64,000 nucleotides of DNA from Neodontobutis hainanensis (lineage: Eukaryota; Chordata; Actinopteri; Gobiiformes; Odontobutidae): assembly GCA_024349245.1 (NCBI GenBank), contig JALDNG010000805.1, forward strand, positions 1 through 64,000. The letters run 5' to 3'. Below are positions 51,560-62,961 of this stretch, piece after piece. Every line of letters starts with the position of its first letter. The first letter of the stretch is position 1. Made by a program: the position numbers and the translations under genes. A model generated the notes under the pieces. The model was not told where the DNA came from. It worked only from the letters and a program-made list of their open reading frames with translations, and ran no database searches.

Positions 51560-54500
51560 CTCAAAATCATACGATTAGGTTAAAATTTGTCGAATTTCCT
51601 GCAAATTTTAAAATAAATTCTGGTATGGTTCAGGTTCATTAGCCTGAAAAATGTATTTTACAAACTTGAGCTCTCCACTTATCTTTTCATATTTATATAT
51701 CTCTCTGAATTTTTCTAATCTTGTCTTCATAACTCTAGACAGCCTGAGCATAAAAATATAAAGTTGAAAATTTTTATAGATTTTTTAAAAAATTATGATA
51801 TTTATAAGTATGTTCGTTTTTGCAAAACACTCAATTTTACAGTTTTAATTAATCAAGATCAAAACTTCAGAATTTCTAAACAAATATTAATGAGTCAAAC
51901 AAGAATATTTTGTTGTTTTATGATTATTTAAACTTATTCATAGGATTAACAAAAAATTTTTTTGGAAGTGATCTAAATAGGTATCAATTTCCCTTTTTTG
52001 TGATTTTTAAATCATTTACACTTTAAAATCCCTTTATTTTATGTTATTTTATAAATTAAAATTTTTTATTTTATCTTTCATTTTTCTATTGTTTATTTTG
52101 ACCTTCTTTGTGATAAATTCCCATTATCAAATAATTTTTAATTTCATAGTTGTTGGTTCAAAGAAATTTATCGGGATAAGCTGATAAATCTGACAGTTGA
52201 AACATTCAGAGAACAAATCAATCTCAACGATAAACATGAAAATAAAATACCAAAAAGAATTTGTTCAAATTGAATGTCAAGATGAAAAAATTAGTTACAT
52301 TGTTTATTTTTCTCTTATTTAACATTATATGACAGAAAAAGAATCATTTTCAACGTAAAAATAACAATGGTAAGCACAATGAGCTGTAATATAAAAAATA
52401 GATATTTGATCGTTATCACGCTTCTCGTTAAAATTATTCATAAATTACATTTTAATATTTTATTTCACGCAAATTCATGAGCCATTTTGTGCTTAATTCA
52501 ATTCATTCTGTCATGTAAAACCGAGAATGAATAAAACCTATAACTCAATAACTTTTATGAAATGAAGATTGTTCGATTACTTTTGTTTCATTATTATATT
52601 CCATATCAAGAAGATTCAGATATTACTGTTTGATTGAATAAAATCTCAAAAGATAAAAAAATTAAAATCATACAATTCACTATTAAGGAAAAACATTAGC
52701 TATCATCCATTTACAAGGTCATAAACATGGGTTACGAATTTGAAATTTATCAAAAATCATGTTTATGGCAGAAAGACTTCAGCGTTGAATAAAGTATCCA
52801 ATATACCTAAGACTTGAAAGAGGAGAGGAAGAAATCTCTTTGAATTCAATCCAAAACATTCAAGGTGTCTTATTGAGATTGGTCTGGATGGTTTTACCAT
52901 GGAATTTACAGTTTTTAACTTTACGTTCCATTTTTTGCAATCATATTCATTTTAACAGATTTATGAAATGAAAAAGAGGTATTTAGACATTAAGTAATCG
53001 GAAGATATTGTTTGATCGTAGATCGTATTTATTGAGCAGAAAATCATTGTACGAATAATACTTCTAATTTATGACAAGTGGGAAAATTATATATGGTTCA
53101 ATCGACAACAAAACCAAGTTATCAATTTAATTTAGGGAACGTTTTAATACCCACTATACAATCGAAAAATACACAATTTTTCAAAAGTGCTTTTAAATAA
53201 TTCATAAAAACTATTCGCATGGAATGAGAAGCTAAAGATGAAGGCAGAGGTATCAATGAAATTTTAACCGAATGAAACAAAAAATTAACAAGAATGTAGC
53301 CAACCATGAATGACAATATTTCGAAAATCAGATTATAAGTTGTTTCATAAAATTATGAAGAATTATTTTGGCTGATTTTTAAAATAAATGTTCGTTTTTT
53401 ATTCAAGAATACCAATTAATTAAGGAAAAATTTGTCTATCTTGTATTCACGATTTTCCAGTTTCATATATTCTTGATAATATTTTTGAAAATTTTGTATT
53501 CAACTAAAAATATTTAATGAGACTGAGAGAAAGACGTTTGAATTTCGTCATTTTGCAAGTATTTCTGAAATAGCCAGCTTTCCAATTCTTTAGATCTAAT
53601 CTAAATGGATGTAGAAAGTTGATTTAAACAATTTCCTCTTCACAGAAAAACGACCTTTATGGAGTAAACCCCAATTTATGTAGATATGTTAATTAACAAA
53701 ATTGACTGTCTAAACGATATAAGATTTTTGTTTACCTTTTTCGATGAGGTGGGTAGGTTTCTCTTATTGCTGTCTGTGCTGCATCATCAAAGAAGAACAC
53801 AGACTGGGGGTTCTAATCAACTTACGATTCAAGTTTTTTTTTTTATAATCCATATAGTTTCTCTGATTTATTATCATTAGTTTGTTTATTTTAGTTTTTC
53901 ATTTTTATTTTGACGGCTCTATTGTGTTTTATTTTTGAAATTTTTTCAGTCTCTATTTGAACATATGATTACATTTATAATGGGTTTTGGTTTAAATCAT
54001 ATAAATAAAAGATAAAAATATTTGAGAATATCATGGATAAAAATATTAATTGTAATTGTTATCAAAATCAGAGGATTTTGTTGGTTTAAACAAATTAAAG
54101 AGAATATAAAATTTATTTACTTTTCCCAAAAATTAATTATTAGCTAATTTTTCCCTTTTTTAAAAACATTCAAACTCACATTTACATAGAAGGCAATGTG
54201 TAGAGGAGATTTATTCCCTTTTGACCAAACCTTTTTCACGGATCGAATACCAGTGAAAAATATTTTGTCCTTTGTGTTTCATGAGTATGCGAATTGGATT
54301 CACTTTTAATTCAAATGATATTAGTTGCATAACATATTTTAATATGCCATGTATATTCATAAATTTCATTTTTCACATTTTAAAATTTTATATTGATGAT
54401 ATTTATCTTTCAAGAATTTTAGGTCATTCATCAAATTTAATAAATACACAAAGAATGAGGTACTTTGACATAATTATTTAAATTATGCATCATATATAAA

Positions 54501-56490
54501 AATAAAATATTTTAAGGTCTTGTAAAATCGAATTAAATAAATTAACTCTCTCTATCAGTTGAAAAATCCATGATTCATTCTAAGATATTTTTTGTGACTA
54601 TTTTCCAAACCCAAACGTATCTCATATCTCTTAAGGATAGAAATCTTTGACAAATAAATATCTCTTTAAAAAACCCACACAAAAAATTATACATGTAAAA
54701 TTAAAACAAGAACAGATCTCAAATAATTTTTCAGTTTCAAATTGATAATCGTGTCAACGAATAAAAGATCAAAAAAAAACAAAATATTTCGAATTCAAAA
54801 ACTTAAAGGTAGAAATTTAGATAATTCTGTTGATAAAACTGTTCTTTAATATTTAAATCCAGTTTGCTTGAGTATATTCAAAATTATCATTTTATCAAAT
54901 AAAATTTACAATTTTAAAGAAAATCTACATAATTTAAAAAAATTTGGTAAAAAAATTAAAAGAATGTTTAAGGCCACTAAAGAACCAAGAGTTTTGGGAT
55001 TATTACTTTTTCGTCCATATATCTCATAACATATGTCTGATTAATTTATCATATAGGCATAACTTGAGCAATGAAAAGTTTTAAGTCTTACAGTTTAATG
55101 TGTGGCCAACGAAATTTTTGGCTGAGTTATGATGTTACAAAATTTTGAAAAATATTTAATCAAATACACAAAATTATTTGGAAAAAATCTATCATCGTTT
55201 GTGCTATGAAATTAGACATATGTCAAACATGAGAATCTGTCATCGAAATCTTTTAATTGTATTTTTAGCATAAAATTCAAGATTATACACCAACGTTTAG
55301 ATCTACGTTTTCTTTAGCAGGTAAAAATAGAGATCAAGGATATCAGATGAAGATAAATTATATCCTCGTGTATCATATACTTTCATGGATCGTGAAATCA
55401 TGAAATAGGTTCAAAGTAAAAAAGATCTTATTTTAACAAAATTTTAAAGAAACTTTTTAATTCTTTTTGGTTAAAATTAGGCAAAAGGTGATTTAATTGA
55501 CCGTATGATATTTTTATTGATGTTAACCACTAAAAACATTCTTAATTTTAAAAATAATTTGAATAAGGATGTGAGCACCCAGAATTCAGAGGCATAAGAG
55601 GAAATTTACATTAATTTTTTTATAAGCATGCCTTCTTATGAAGATTTAAAGAATTAAATCTGTTATAATGATGTCCATGCTTGAGAGGCTAATAAATAAA
55701 ATCGATTTATGTCATAAAATTTTCTTGAGTTACTTATATTGTTTAAGATCTCAATTAAAAGCAAAAAACATTCATTTTGGCAGTTTTGTTAAATTTAAGC
55801 TAATTCTAGTTAAATATAAAATTTATACTTTTTCAACGCATAAAAAATTCCTAAACTAGTGATAAATAGTTACTTTATGTTAAATCGAGAATATTTTAGC
55901 ACAGGTTATTATGTTGATAGTAGTTTTAGAGCAGATTTGATGTGTAAAAGATACATTTTTTAAAAATTACAGTGATAGATTGAGTTGAAAAATTTAAATA
56001 TCCATTTTATTTTTGTTTTATATTTTGATTAACTTTATTTAATCAAAATAGATTGTTTAATTTTAAGATTTTTTTTATTTTTTGCACAGATTCGACTTTT
56101 TTTTATGTTCTAGTTTATAATGCTATTTTTGAGATCTAACTTAACATTTTATTTGAACTTTAAATCACTCTTGGTTCAGATATTCGTATATCTACTAAGT
56201 TGTCTGACAAATGTTTATTTTTATCAACAAACTTTCTCATAATTGAACATGCGATAAACTGACTTATGGAAAAAATTTACTTTTTTTATTAACATGGGTA
56301 TTTTAAATAAAATGAATTTTCATCTTGCCTCAGACATCTTTTGTCTAATTATAACATTGGCAGAGCGTTTGAAAAATATTTAGCATTAAAGTAATCATTA
56401 TACAGAGAGTTTATTAACAACATAATATTCAACTAAAGTTTCGAATGTTTATTTTTTGTTGATCAGAATGTTTTCAACCCAGCCAAAATT
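51560..56490. other. AT-rich DNA without a recognised gene
   Basis: No gene called. A less AT-rich patch at about 53740-53820 contains a hairpin (GTCTGTG/CACAGAC) followed by GGGGGTTCTAATC, which vaguely recalls the B box of a tRNA-type promoter. A cloverleaf could not be built, so no tRNA is claimed. Frames at 53122-53316, 53686-53880, 54272-54481 and 55668-55859 are of chance length. Confidence 0.45.
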
Positions 56491-56495
56491 TCTCA

Positions 56496-56768
56496 ATGTG
56501 AGTAATATCTGAAGTTTTTTCTATCACCAATTTCCTGTTGTGCGTTTAATTTCTTTTTGGGTGTTTCTTCTCGTTTGTTCTTATGTAGGGAATTGTGAGG
56601 ATCTCATTCATTTAATCTCTCATAATATCGTATGCCTGTTGGGACTGCTCGCATTTGACCCATTGGCTCTTTAGGACTCAATTTTGGAACCACACTAAAA
56701 TTTTGAGCCATTCGTTTAAAAATTAATTTTAAAACCATCTGTATTGTGTGTGATAAATCTGCAACCAT
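56496..56768 (-). pseudogene. Coding-like island with one in-frame TGA
   Basis: From an ATG (complement of 56766-56768) a minus-strand frame reads MVADLSHTIQMVLKLIFKRM, then VVPKLSPKEPMGQMRAVPTG and IRYYERLNE, 54 codons, to a TGA at 56604-56606. Reading on in the same frame gives 36 more codons (DPHNSLHKNKREETPKKK, then LNAQQEIGDRKNFRYYSH) to a second TGA at 56493-56495. Continuation in one frame with rich, charged composition through a single stop is what a recently broken gene or exon looks like. Alternatively the first part is a true small protein or terminal exon. An AG precedes the ATG (TTTTAG), so it could begin an exon. The surroundings are AT-rich and featureless. I do not recognise the family. 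Confidence 0.42.
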
Positions 56769-59700
56769 CTAAAATATAATCAGGATTATTTATTAAATTG
56801 AATTAATTTATCCAAATTTGAGTGTATGTATTTTTTTTAAAATGGATAAAATATCTATGCTTATAATTTCTGTTTGATAATCTATCAAAATTCTCAGTTA
56901 TCAATTAAAAATCAAATTTACCATGAGGTATTTTGCAGTATACCAAAACTTGATAAATTTTCCCATCAAACGACAATTTGCAGAAGATAATTAATGACCT
57001 ATTAATTTTCTATACATTCAGGATTTTAAATATTCAGCAATTTCATCTTTAAAAGAATCATGTTTTTAATGCAATCAAAAATCTGAAAAATTTGTTGTTC
57101 AAATTAAGCTTTTTTTTAAATATCAATCTTATGATTTTTGTATATGTTGTGATCATAGTAGAACAATTATAGTGTTACAATGTAATAAATATACTGAAAG
57201 AAAATAAATTAAATACTTTACGAATCTAAATTCTGTAAATAAAATGCACATCAATGAAATTAGACTCATGTTACAGAGTTACCTCAGTTAGATAGATACA
57301 TAAAAAATAATTTTAAAGAGTATTGTTATTTTATGAACATTGAGAACTGAATTATTTCTTAAGACATGGAAGGAAAGAGATTTGGTAAATTAAGGTAAAT
57401 TAAAATTTTTATAATGTTTGAACAATTTTCTGCTCGATTTTAATACATATGTTATAATATTTTCAATCTTATAATTCTGCGACTTATATGCAAATAAACC
57501 ATTCAATCAAAGAGACTTTTTTACTTAAGAAAAGTTTTTTTTCGATAGGTTTTGACATTCATGAAATTATTTTTAAAAATTTCAGATTCTTCCATTTGAC
57601 GTAGTTAAAAACCTGCAATTTTATTTTAAATTCTTGTTAGCTGAGATGCCGAAAACAGTTCCTGAAAAATTTTCTGCGATAAAATATTTCTTGTGTGACT
57701 ATTTATTATATATTTGAAAACAATTGAAATAAAAAAATTGTCCAAATTTGAATATGTTTATTCGTATTCATGTATTATTAAATTTGATACGTATTTTTAA
57801 AGTGTTATGGCAACAACATATTTGTTGAAAAAATTTATAATCGTCTCTTTCCTGCAAAATATGAATGAAAGTTATTATTAGTTTGCAAAACTGTATCTTT
57901 AAGCATTTATAAAAAATTCAAACACAATTTTAGGCATATTTAATCTTCTGGAAAAAAGAATGAAACTTATATCTGAATTTTATCTCCAATTGATAAATTA
58001 TTAACTCTTAAAGCATCTTATCAGTATTTGTTGTTTCTAATTCTTATTTTATAGAGATAATCTTATAATAAAGCAATGCTTCACAGATTTTACTCGATGT
58101 ATCATCAAAATTTAATGTTGATATTTCTTTTATTTTCATTGAGGTATTAATTCTTTTTTCCTTGTTTTCACTTGAAAGATTAGAGAACCTTTCCTTTCCT
58201 ACGGGCTTTTTTTCTGTTCAAGTTCAAAAAAATATAAAATAATAAGTGTTCGTTTACTTTTCAAACTCTGATATCTTTTAAATGATTAATAACTCTAAAA
58301 CCAGAAGATTAGTTTTATTATTCATAATTTTCTTAATTGTAGAGATTTATTTCATTTTTTATGATTTAATGTATTATTTGAGAAATCCGTGTAAAACTGT
58401 TTCATTTCATTTATACTTTAAAACTAAAACATCAATTTAATTATTTTTTTTTATTCTTTGATGAATCTTCACAATTGAAGTTGATATTCTTTAAACATAA
58501 AAATAGCCCATATTTTTCCATAAATTAATAAAATTTTCATTTTGAACGTCTATTAATTTTTTAGTTTTTGCTTTTGTGGAATAATCAATCAATCACGGGT
58601 TGAGTCATACGAATCAAATTGATATATTTGACATTGAAATAAAAATGATTAAGTTTAGGAACTTTTAATCTCCAATTTAGTTGATTTTATCGGATGTATA
58701 ATCAAGATAAAATTTATGAAATATATTCAAATTATTTGAAAGAATTGTAATTTTTGAATTATTATTAGTTATTTTAACTTTGAAGTATCAAATTGCCAGT
58801 GAAGTAAAATTAATTTATAAATTTTTACCAAACAAACTCTTGATTAATAATTTTTAATATATTCACATAATGATTAATATAAAGCTCGTGAAACTAATTA
58901 TATTCAAACATTTATCACATTTTCTGATATTCAAGCCGTAAATATATCTCAAATATACCGTCGAACAATGTCAGATCTTAACAATTAAACCTTTTTAAAA
59001 TAGAACCACTACAATTTTTCAAAAAAACATTCCAATTGACGAATTAGAAAATAAATAGTTCACCGTGTCAATTCTACTTTGTTTAAATAATAATTATCTA
59101 AGATTGTTAAAATGATTTAAAATCACAAATTATCCATTTGCAATCTTTCCTAATCTTTTAATATGTTAAATATATTTTTGGAGGTATACGATCGATATTT
59201 AACAGTTAAACTATGGAATTGTAAAAAAATACTAAGACAGAATTTTTGACTTATATTTAAGCTAAACCATAAAACTGCCTGTGTTTCTAGTTTTTTATTA
59301 ACGTTTCTTCAAAGATCTAAAGTCATATCTTTTGAAAATATTGTATTTTGGTTTTAATTTTGTTGCCATGATTTACTCAAAATTGTTGAAAATTTTAATA
59401 AAAGCTTTATTACCTTTAAATAATTATGTGTGAAATATGAAATGTTATAACCAACTAAATTTTCATTTAAATAGTTTAACTGCTAGAAATTCTTTAAAAT
59501 CATCCGTAAACTCCGCCTATAAGTCATTTTTATTCTAAAATTTAGAATCATGAATTGGATTCTCTAAATTTGACTCAATCTTCAATTAAGTACTACTTTA
59601 TAGACAATTATCTTTCAAAGTTATAAAATTAATTCCATACTCATAGATCACTTTTTAAATCTTCCATTGTTTTTAATTTTGATGTTTCAACATGATCTCT

Positions 59701-61040
59701 TTGGGTGGTCTTTCTGGATGAATTATTATAAACAGTAGACAGGATGTTAAAATATTTTTTCATCATTAATGAGAGAAGTTTTTATTTTTGTATGATGGAA
59801 ACTAGCTTCAATCAATTTTTATTTAAATGACCAATTTAATGATAAAAATTAGTTTTTTTTTATTTTCAGAATAATCATCCCTCACCGTCTATGTTTCTGA
59901 GTGAGAAAAATTTCAAACTTATGAACATTTTTAAATTATGATTTCTAGGTAATTTTAATAAGATTGAGAATACCTTTAATTTTCGGGAAATGTGATAAGG
60001 ATTTGTTTTGAATGATTGTTTAATCAACATATCAGCAAACATTGAGGCTTACGGGATAATTAAAAAAAACACAATTTTCAAATCTTTCGGAAGATATAAA
60101 ATAACTAAATTTATATATTTTATTTAATTTATTCATTTACCCATTTATTCTGACACAATTTAATAAAATAATACAACCCAGATTCCCTCATATTTTTAAC
60201 TCTTACATTTTCCCGACACATTTATTGAAATTTGTGAAAATGAAAACAAATAAAAAAATTTTCTTACAAATCCTTTTCTGAACAAGTCCTCTAAAATACA
60301 TCATAATTTTACTTAAAACACATATTTACCAGATTTATTACAATAATATTTATGTAAAATCACATTTTATCCTGGTTATTTCTTTGTGTGCGATATAACA
60401 AAAATGTTAAGCCTTAACTTATTTTTAATGTTTAAAAACAATAAAGAAGTTCTTTATAACAATAAAATTATTCATAATGAAGGAAATTCAGAAATATTCT
60501 GACATAAAAATGTTATAAATTTTAAAAGGTTGGAATATCGCTGTTTAGTTTGAGGAAGAATAATAATTTGTGAACTATTTATTTAATCAAAAGTAAAAAG
60601 ATTAATGAATAATAATAATTACAAATTATCATCAATCATTTTGTATAATGATCTTAAACAAGGAAAATAACAAATTATCCGTGTTATTTGCATCAATATT
60701 TATTCAATATTTTGTTGTTGAACAAAAGGCATAAATAAATTTTAAAATTGTTACTGATATCGTTTCAAAAGAATTAAAACTTAGAGAGGATCTTAGTTTT
60801 AGAATTTTTCTTTTTATTTATTCTTTGGAATTCTAACTGAAATTATTCTTTTTTAAATTAAAATAATAAATGATTTTAACATAGAAGGAGATCTATAATA
60901 GGAGAATTCAAAGAGAAAGACAAAAAAAACTTAACAATTAAACGTAAAATTATTCCATTTATGAACAATTTATAACATTTAACTTATCTTGAATTGTTAT
61001 TGTTATACTTTTTAAACACTAGATTTCAAGAGTAAAACGA
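56769..61040. other. AT-rich DNA without a recognised gene
   Basis: About 4.3 kb with no supported gene, repeat or structured RNA. A pyrimidine-rich patch near 58190-58220 (CCTTTCCTTTCCTACGGGC) stands out slightly without interpretation. Confidence 0.5.
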
Positions 61041-61047
61041 AACACAG

Positions 61048-61135
61048 ATGAAAAAAATTTTTCAAAAAATGAAACAAGATTATAGTTGGATAATTTTAGC
61101 TTCAATTTCACTGACGCTGTTTCTTCTTTCGAATT
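61048..61135 (+). other. First-exon candidate with N-terminal membrane segment
   Basis: An ATG at 61048 opens a frame of 29 codons plus one base that meets a strong donor, AATT|GTAAGTGAG (GT at 61136). The peptide starts with lysines (MKKIFQKMKQD) followed by a 16-residue hydrophobic helix (YSWIILASISLTLFLL) and SN. That has the layout of a signal anchor or the first membrane helix of a transporter. Without splicing it would stop four codons later. No downstream exon with matching phase was identified. Minus-strand exon candidates lie 1 kb to the right, so the two genes would overlap or face each other. A competing minus frame (RRNSVSEIEAKIIQL, stop at 61080-61082) covers the same DNA. Confidence 0.35.
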
Positions 61136-61479
61136 GTAAGTGAGATTTATTTGTTTCATAGCCTTAGATAACTTTGTTGGAAATACTTTCATTTTTAAAG
61201 TTAAAATCTGATAGTTGGGTTATCTTGATCGATTTCATTTTCCAAAATTCATAAAACTCGTTGAGGTTGGCTGCATCTTTTTCATTTGATTTGGGGATCT
61301 GTGGTTATTATGTAAATTTGATTTTCAAAAAGAACTTTTATCGTTTATTTTTCGAAATAAGCTTACCTCTAAAGATTTTTCAAATTCTTCGTGAGAAATA
61401 GTTTCAAAAAAACTTGATTTATCGTAAAATGGATTCAGAAACATATGTTTTTTAAGCAAAATTTCATCGAATAAATTTC

Positions 61480-61660
61480 CTGGTCGGTTGAAAGGCTTGC
61501 CTTGGAACGATGGGTGGGAAAATGGAAAATAGTGCCCACTGTATATGTGACAAGACAGTAGATCCTACGGTTATGGCAGTTTTACGAGTAAAGTTTCGTC
61601 AAACTCAAATAGGTTTGGATATCTCTTCAAAATAGTCCCAACCATGATTATCCACACAAG
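61480..61660. other. GC-richer patch, open in several frames
   Basis: This patch is clearly less AT-rich than its surroundings and is open for 33-48 codons in several frames on both strands. Plus examples include MGGKMENSAHCICDKTVD. Minus examples include MVGTILKRYPNLFEFDE and YCLVTYTVGTIFHFPTHRS. Because GC content lowers stop frequency everywhere, frame and strand cannot be chosen. The minus reading YPNLFEFDETLLVKL is the most protein-like, and the minus strand also carries the neighbouring exon candidates. It may be an exon of the same gene. Confidence 0.3.
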
Positions 61661-61910
61661 AAAATATGAAAAGTTAGTTTCTAAATTTTAGAATTTAAAA
61701 AAAATATAGGATCAATTTAAATTCTCAAAGTATTTTGAGGATTATTCAAATCTTATATTGGCAAAACATTCTAATTATAAGAACATAAATTTGAATCATT
61801 ATAGGTTGATTAATTCTATAAATTTATACATCGGTATTTAAGGAAATTAAGTACGTATTGTATATGAGTGAGTTATAAATATAAATTATCATGTAAGGAA
61901 CTTGAAAAAT

Positions 61911-61966
61911 CAATGTAAGGATTTTCTTAACAAATATTTAAAAAATATTTGTTTTCCTTACTTTGA
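61911..61966. repeat. Long hairpin
   Basis: The inner arms AACAAATATTT (61929-61939) and AAATATTTGTT (61943-61953) are perfectly complementary with a 3-base loop. After an internal bulge, GTAAGGA (61915-61921) pairs with TCCTTAC (61955-61961), with near-matches further out. In minus orientation it sits just beyond the last exon candidate (stop at 62051-62053), so it could be a structured 3' UTR or downstream element. Confidence 0.5.
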
Positions 61967-62050
61967 TGTACATTTGCATGCATCTTTCCAAAATGAAAAT
62001 CCAAAGTTCAAAAATTCACTTTTGATGAGATTAATGAAACCCTAAATATT

Positions 62051-62191
62051 TTAAAAAAATAAAACATTGATTGTTGTATATTTCTGATCTATCATTAACT
62101 TTATAGTCGGAACTAAGAGGAAAGAGATTTTGATGTTTATTGTATCTTCTATAATCACGATATGATTTTCTTTATTCACCATAGAAGTGAT
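62051..62191 (-). other. Possible terminal exon of right-end gene
   Basis: A good acceptor (AAATCTTTACAG, ending at 62192) opens a frame of 46 codons to TAA (62051-62053). It begins ITSMVNKENHIVIIEDTINI, then KISFLLVPTIKLMIDQKY. Its phase (0) agrees with the donor of the upstream exon at 62461, implying an intron of about 270 bases. The open frame extends further upstream (TREITRKTFRYELYSCISEL, about 62195-62265), so an alternative, longer exon is possible with a different acceptor. This is the weakest member of the series. Confidence 0.25.
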
Positions 62192-62460
62192 CTGTAAAGA
62201 TTTCCTTAATAGCTCTGATATGCACGAATATAATTCGTATCTGAATGTCTTTCTTGTTATTTCTCGAGTAATGTTATAAGCTTAACTTTCAGTATTTTTG
62301 AGGTCTAAGAATTTAAGATGAGATTGCATAATAATTATATCTTATATTATTTTAATCTGAACCATTATAGATTCGACGCTGCATTTTCATTCTGCGTTTG
62401 AAATTATCACATTCTAGGTGAGGAATACATAGATAATTCTGATTTAAAGCAAATATTTAC

Positions 62461-62593
62461 AAATATGGAGGTAGATCTCTGCGTGTTCATATTCCGAACA
62501 TATAACAATTCCATGTCGCTTTCTAGATCAAGATACTTTTGATCAGTTGGATCAATATAGCCTCTTCTCACTAAGATTCCTCCATTAGTTTTG
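62461..62593 (-). CDS. Exon of an unidentified minus-strand gene
   Basis: The exon follows an AG (ATAATGTAG, ending 62594) and contains one base plus 44 codons to a GTAAAT donor at 62460. Its first base completes the split codon left by the exon at 62715, so the join is in frame. The peptide is of clear protein character: KTNGGILVRRGYIDPTDQ, KYLDLESDMELLYVRNMN, TQRSTSIF. It is rich in D, E, R and G, unlike chance frames here. The frame could also read through the donor for 18 more codons. The intron to the previous exon would be 121 bases (GTAAGTA...TGTAG). The family was not recognised; a hydrophilic, mixed-charge domain is all that can be said. Confidence 0.5.
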
Positions 62594-62714
62594 CTACATT
62601 ATTTAAATTTTTGTGATTTATATTAAAGATTATCCAAATATCTTTTTAATTTAACTAAATAATCAAACAAAGAACCAAGATTATACTTTGAATTCATAAT
62701 TTTTATTTACTTAC

Positions 62715-62839
62715 TGATAACTAAGAGCGGAGATGTCGTTAATACTTCTTGCTGTTGATTCCATGATTAGATTCTCGTATGCGTTCTCGACTTTTTGAAA
62801 AATTAGTCTCCATGAAAATTTGGCTTTCTCATTCCTTCT
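62715..62839 (-). CDS. Exon of an unidentified minus-strand gene
   Basis: The peptide begins RRNEKAKFSWRLIFQK, continues VENAYENLIMESTARSIND and ends ISALSY plus two bases. It then meets a consensus donor (TTATCA|GTAAGTAAA, GT at 62714-62713). The 3' phase matches the next exon at 62593. The exon start is taken at 62839 because the AG at 62841-62840 gives phase 0, agreeing with the upstream candidate at 62879; an alternative AG gives 62843. A T8 tract and a CTAAAAC branch-like word precede it. The same frame is closed upstream by TGA, so this must be spliced, or the locus is a pseudogene. Identity unknown. The series of agreeing sites is the main evidence. Confidence 0.5.
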
Positions 62840-62878
62840 CTTACTTCAAATAATAAAAAAAACTTGTTTTAGCATAAC

Positions 62879-62961
62879 CAATGTATATCCGAGCTTATGA
62901 AAATACTTTGTTTCTTCTTTCATTGTATCATAACAAGAAACGATCATTTTGTTCACCATAT
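62879..62961 (-). CDS. Possible first coding exon of right-end gene
   Basis: An excellent acceptor context (ACTAATCTTAG ending at 62962, with an embedded ACTAAT branch-like word) precedes AT and then an ATG at 62957-62959. The 27 codons read MVNKMIVSCYDTMKEETKY then FHKLGYTL, and end in phase 0 at a weak donor (TTG|GTTATG). The intron to the exon at 62839 would be only 39 bases, short for most animals. It is also a multiple of three with one in-frame TGA, so a single frame broken by a stop is the alternative. If real, the acceptor before the ATG implies a 5' non-coding exon or a further coding exon to the right. Confidence 0.3.

Noticed and set aside
53773..53825. Possible tRNA
   Set aside because: Only one stem and a B-box-like word; no acceptor or anticodon arm could be drawn.
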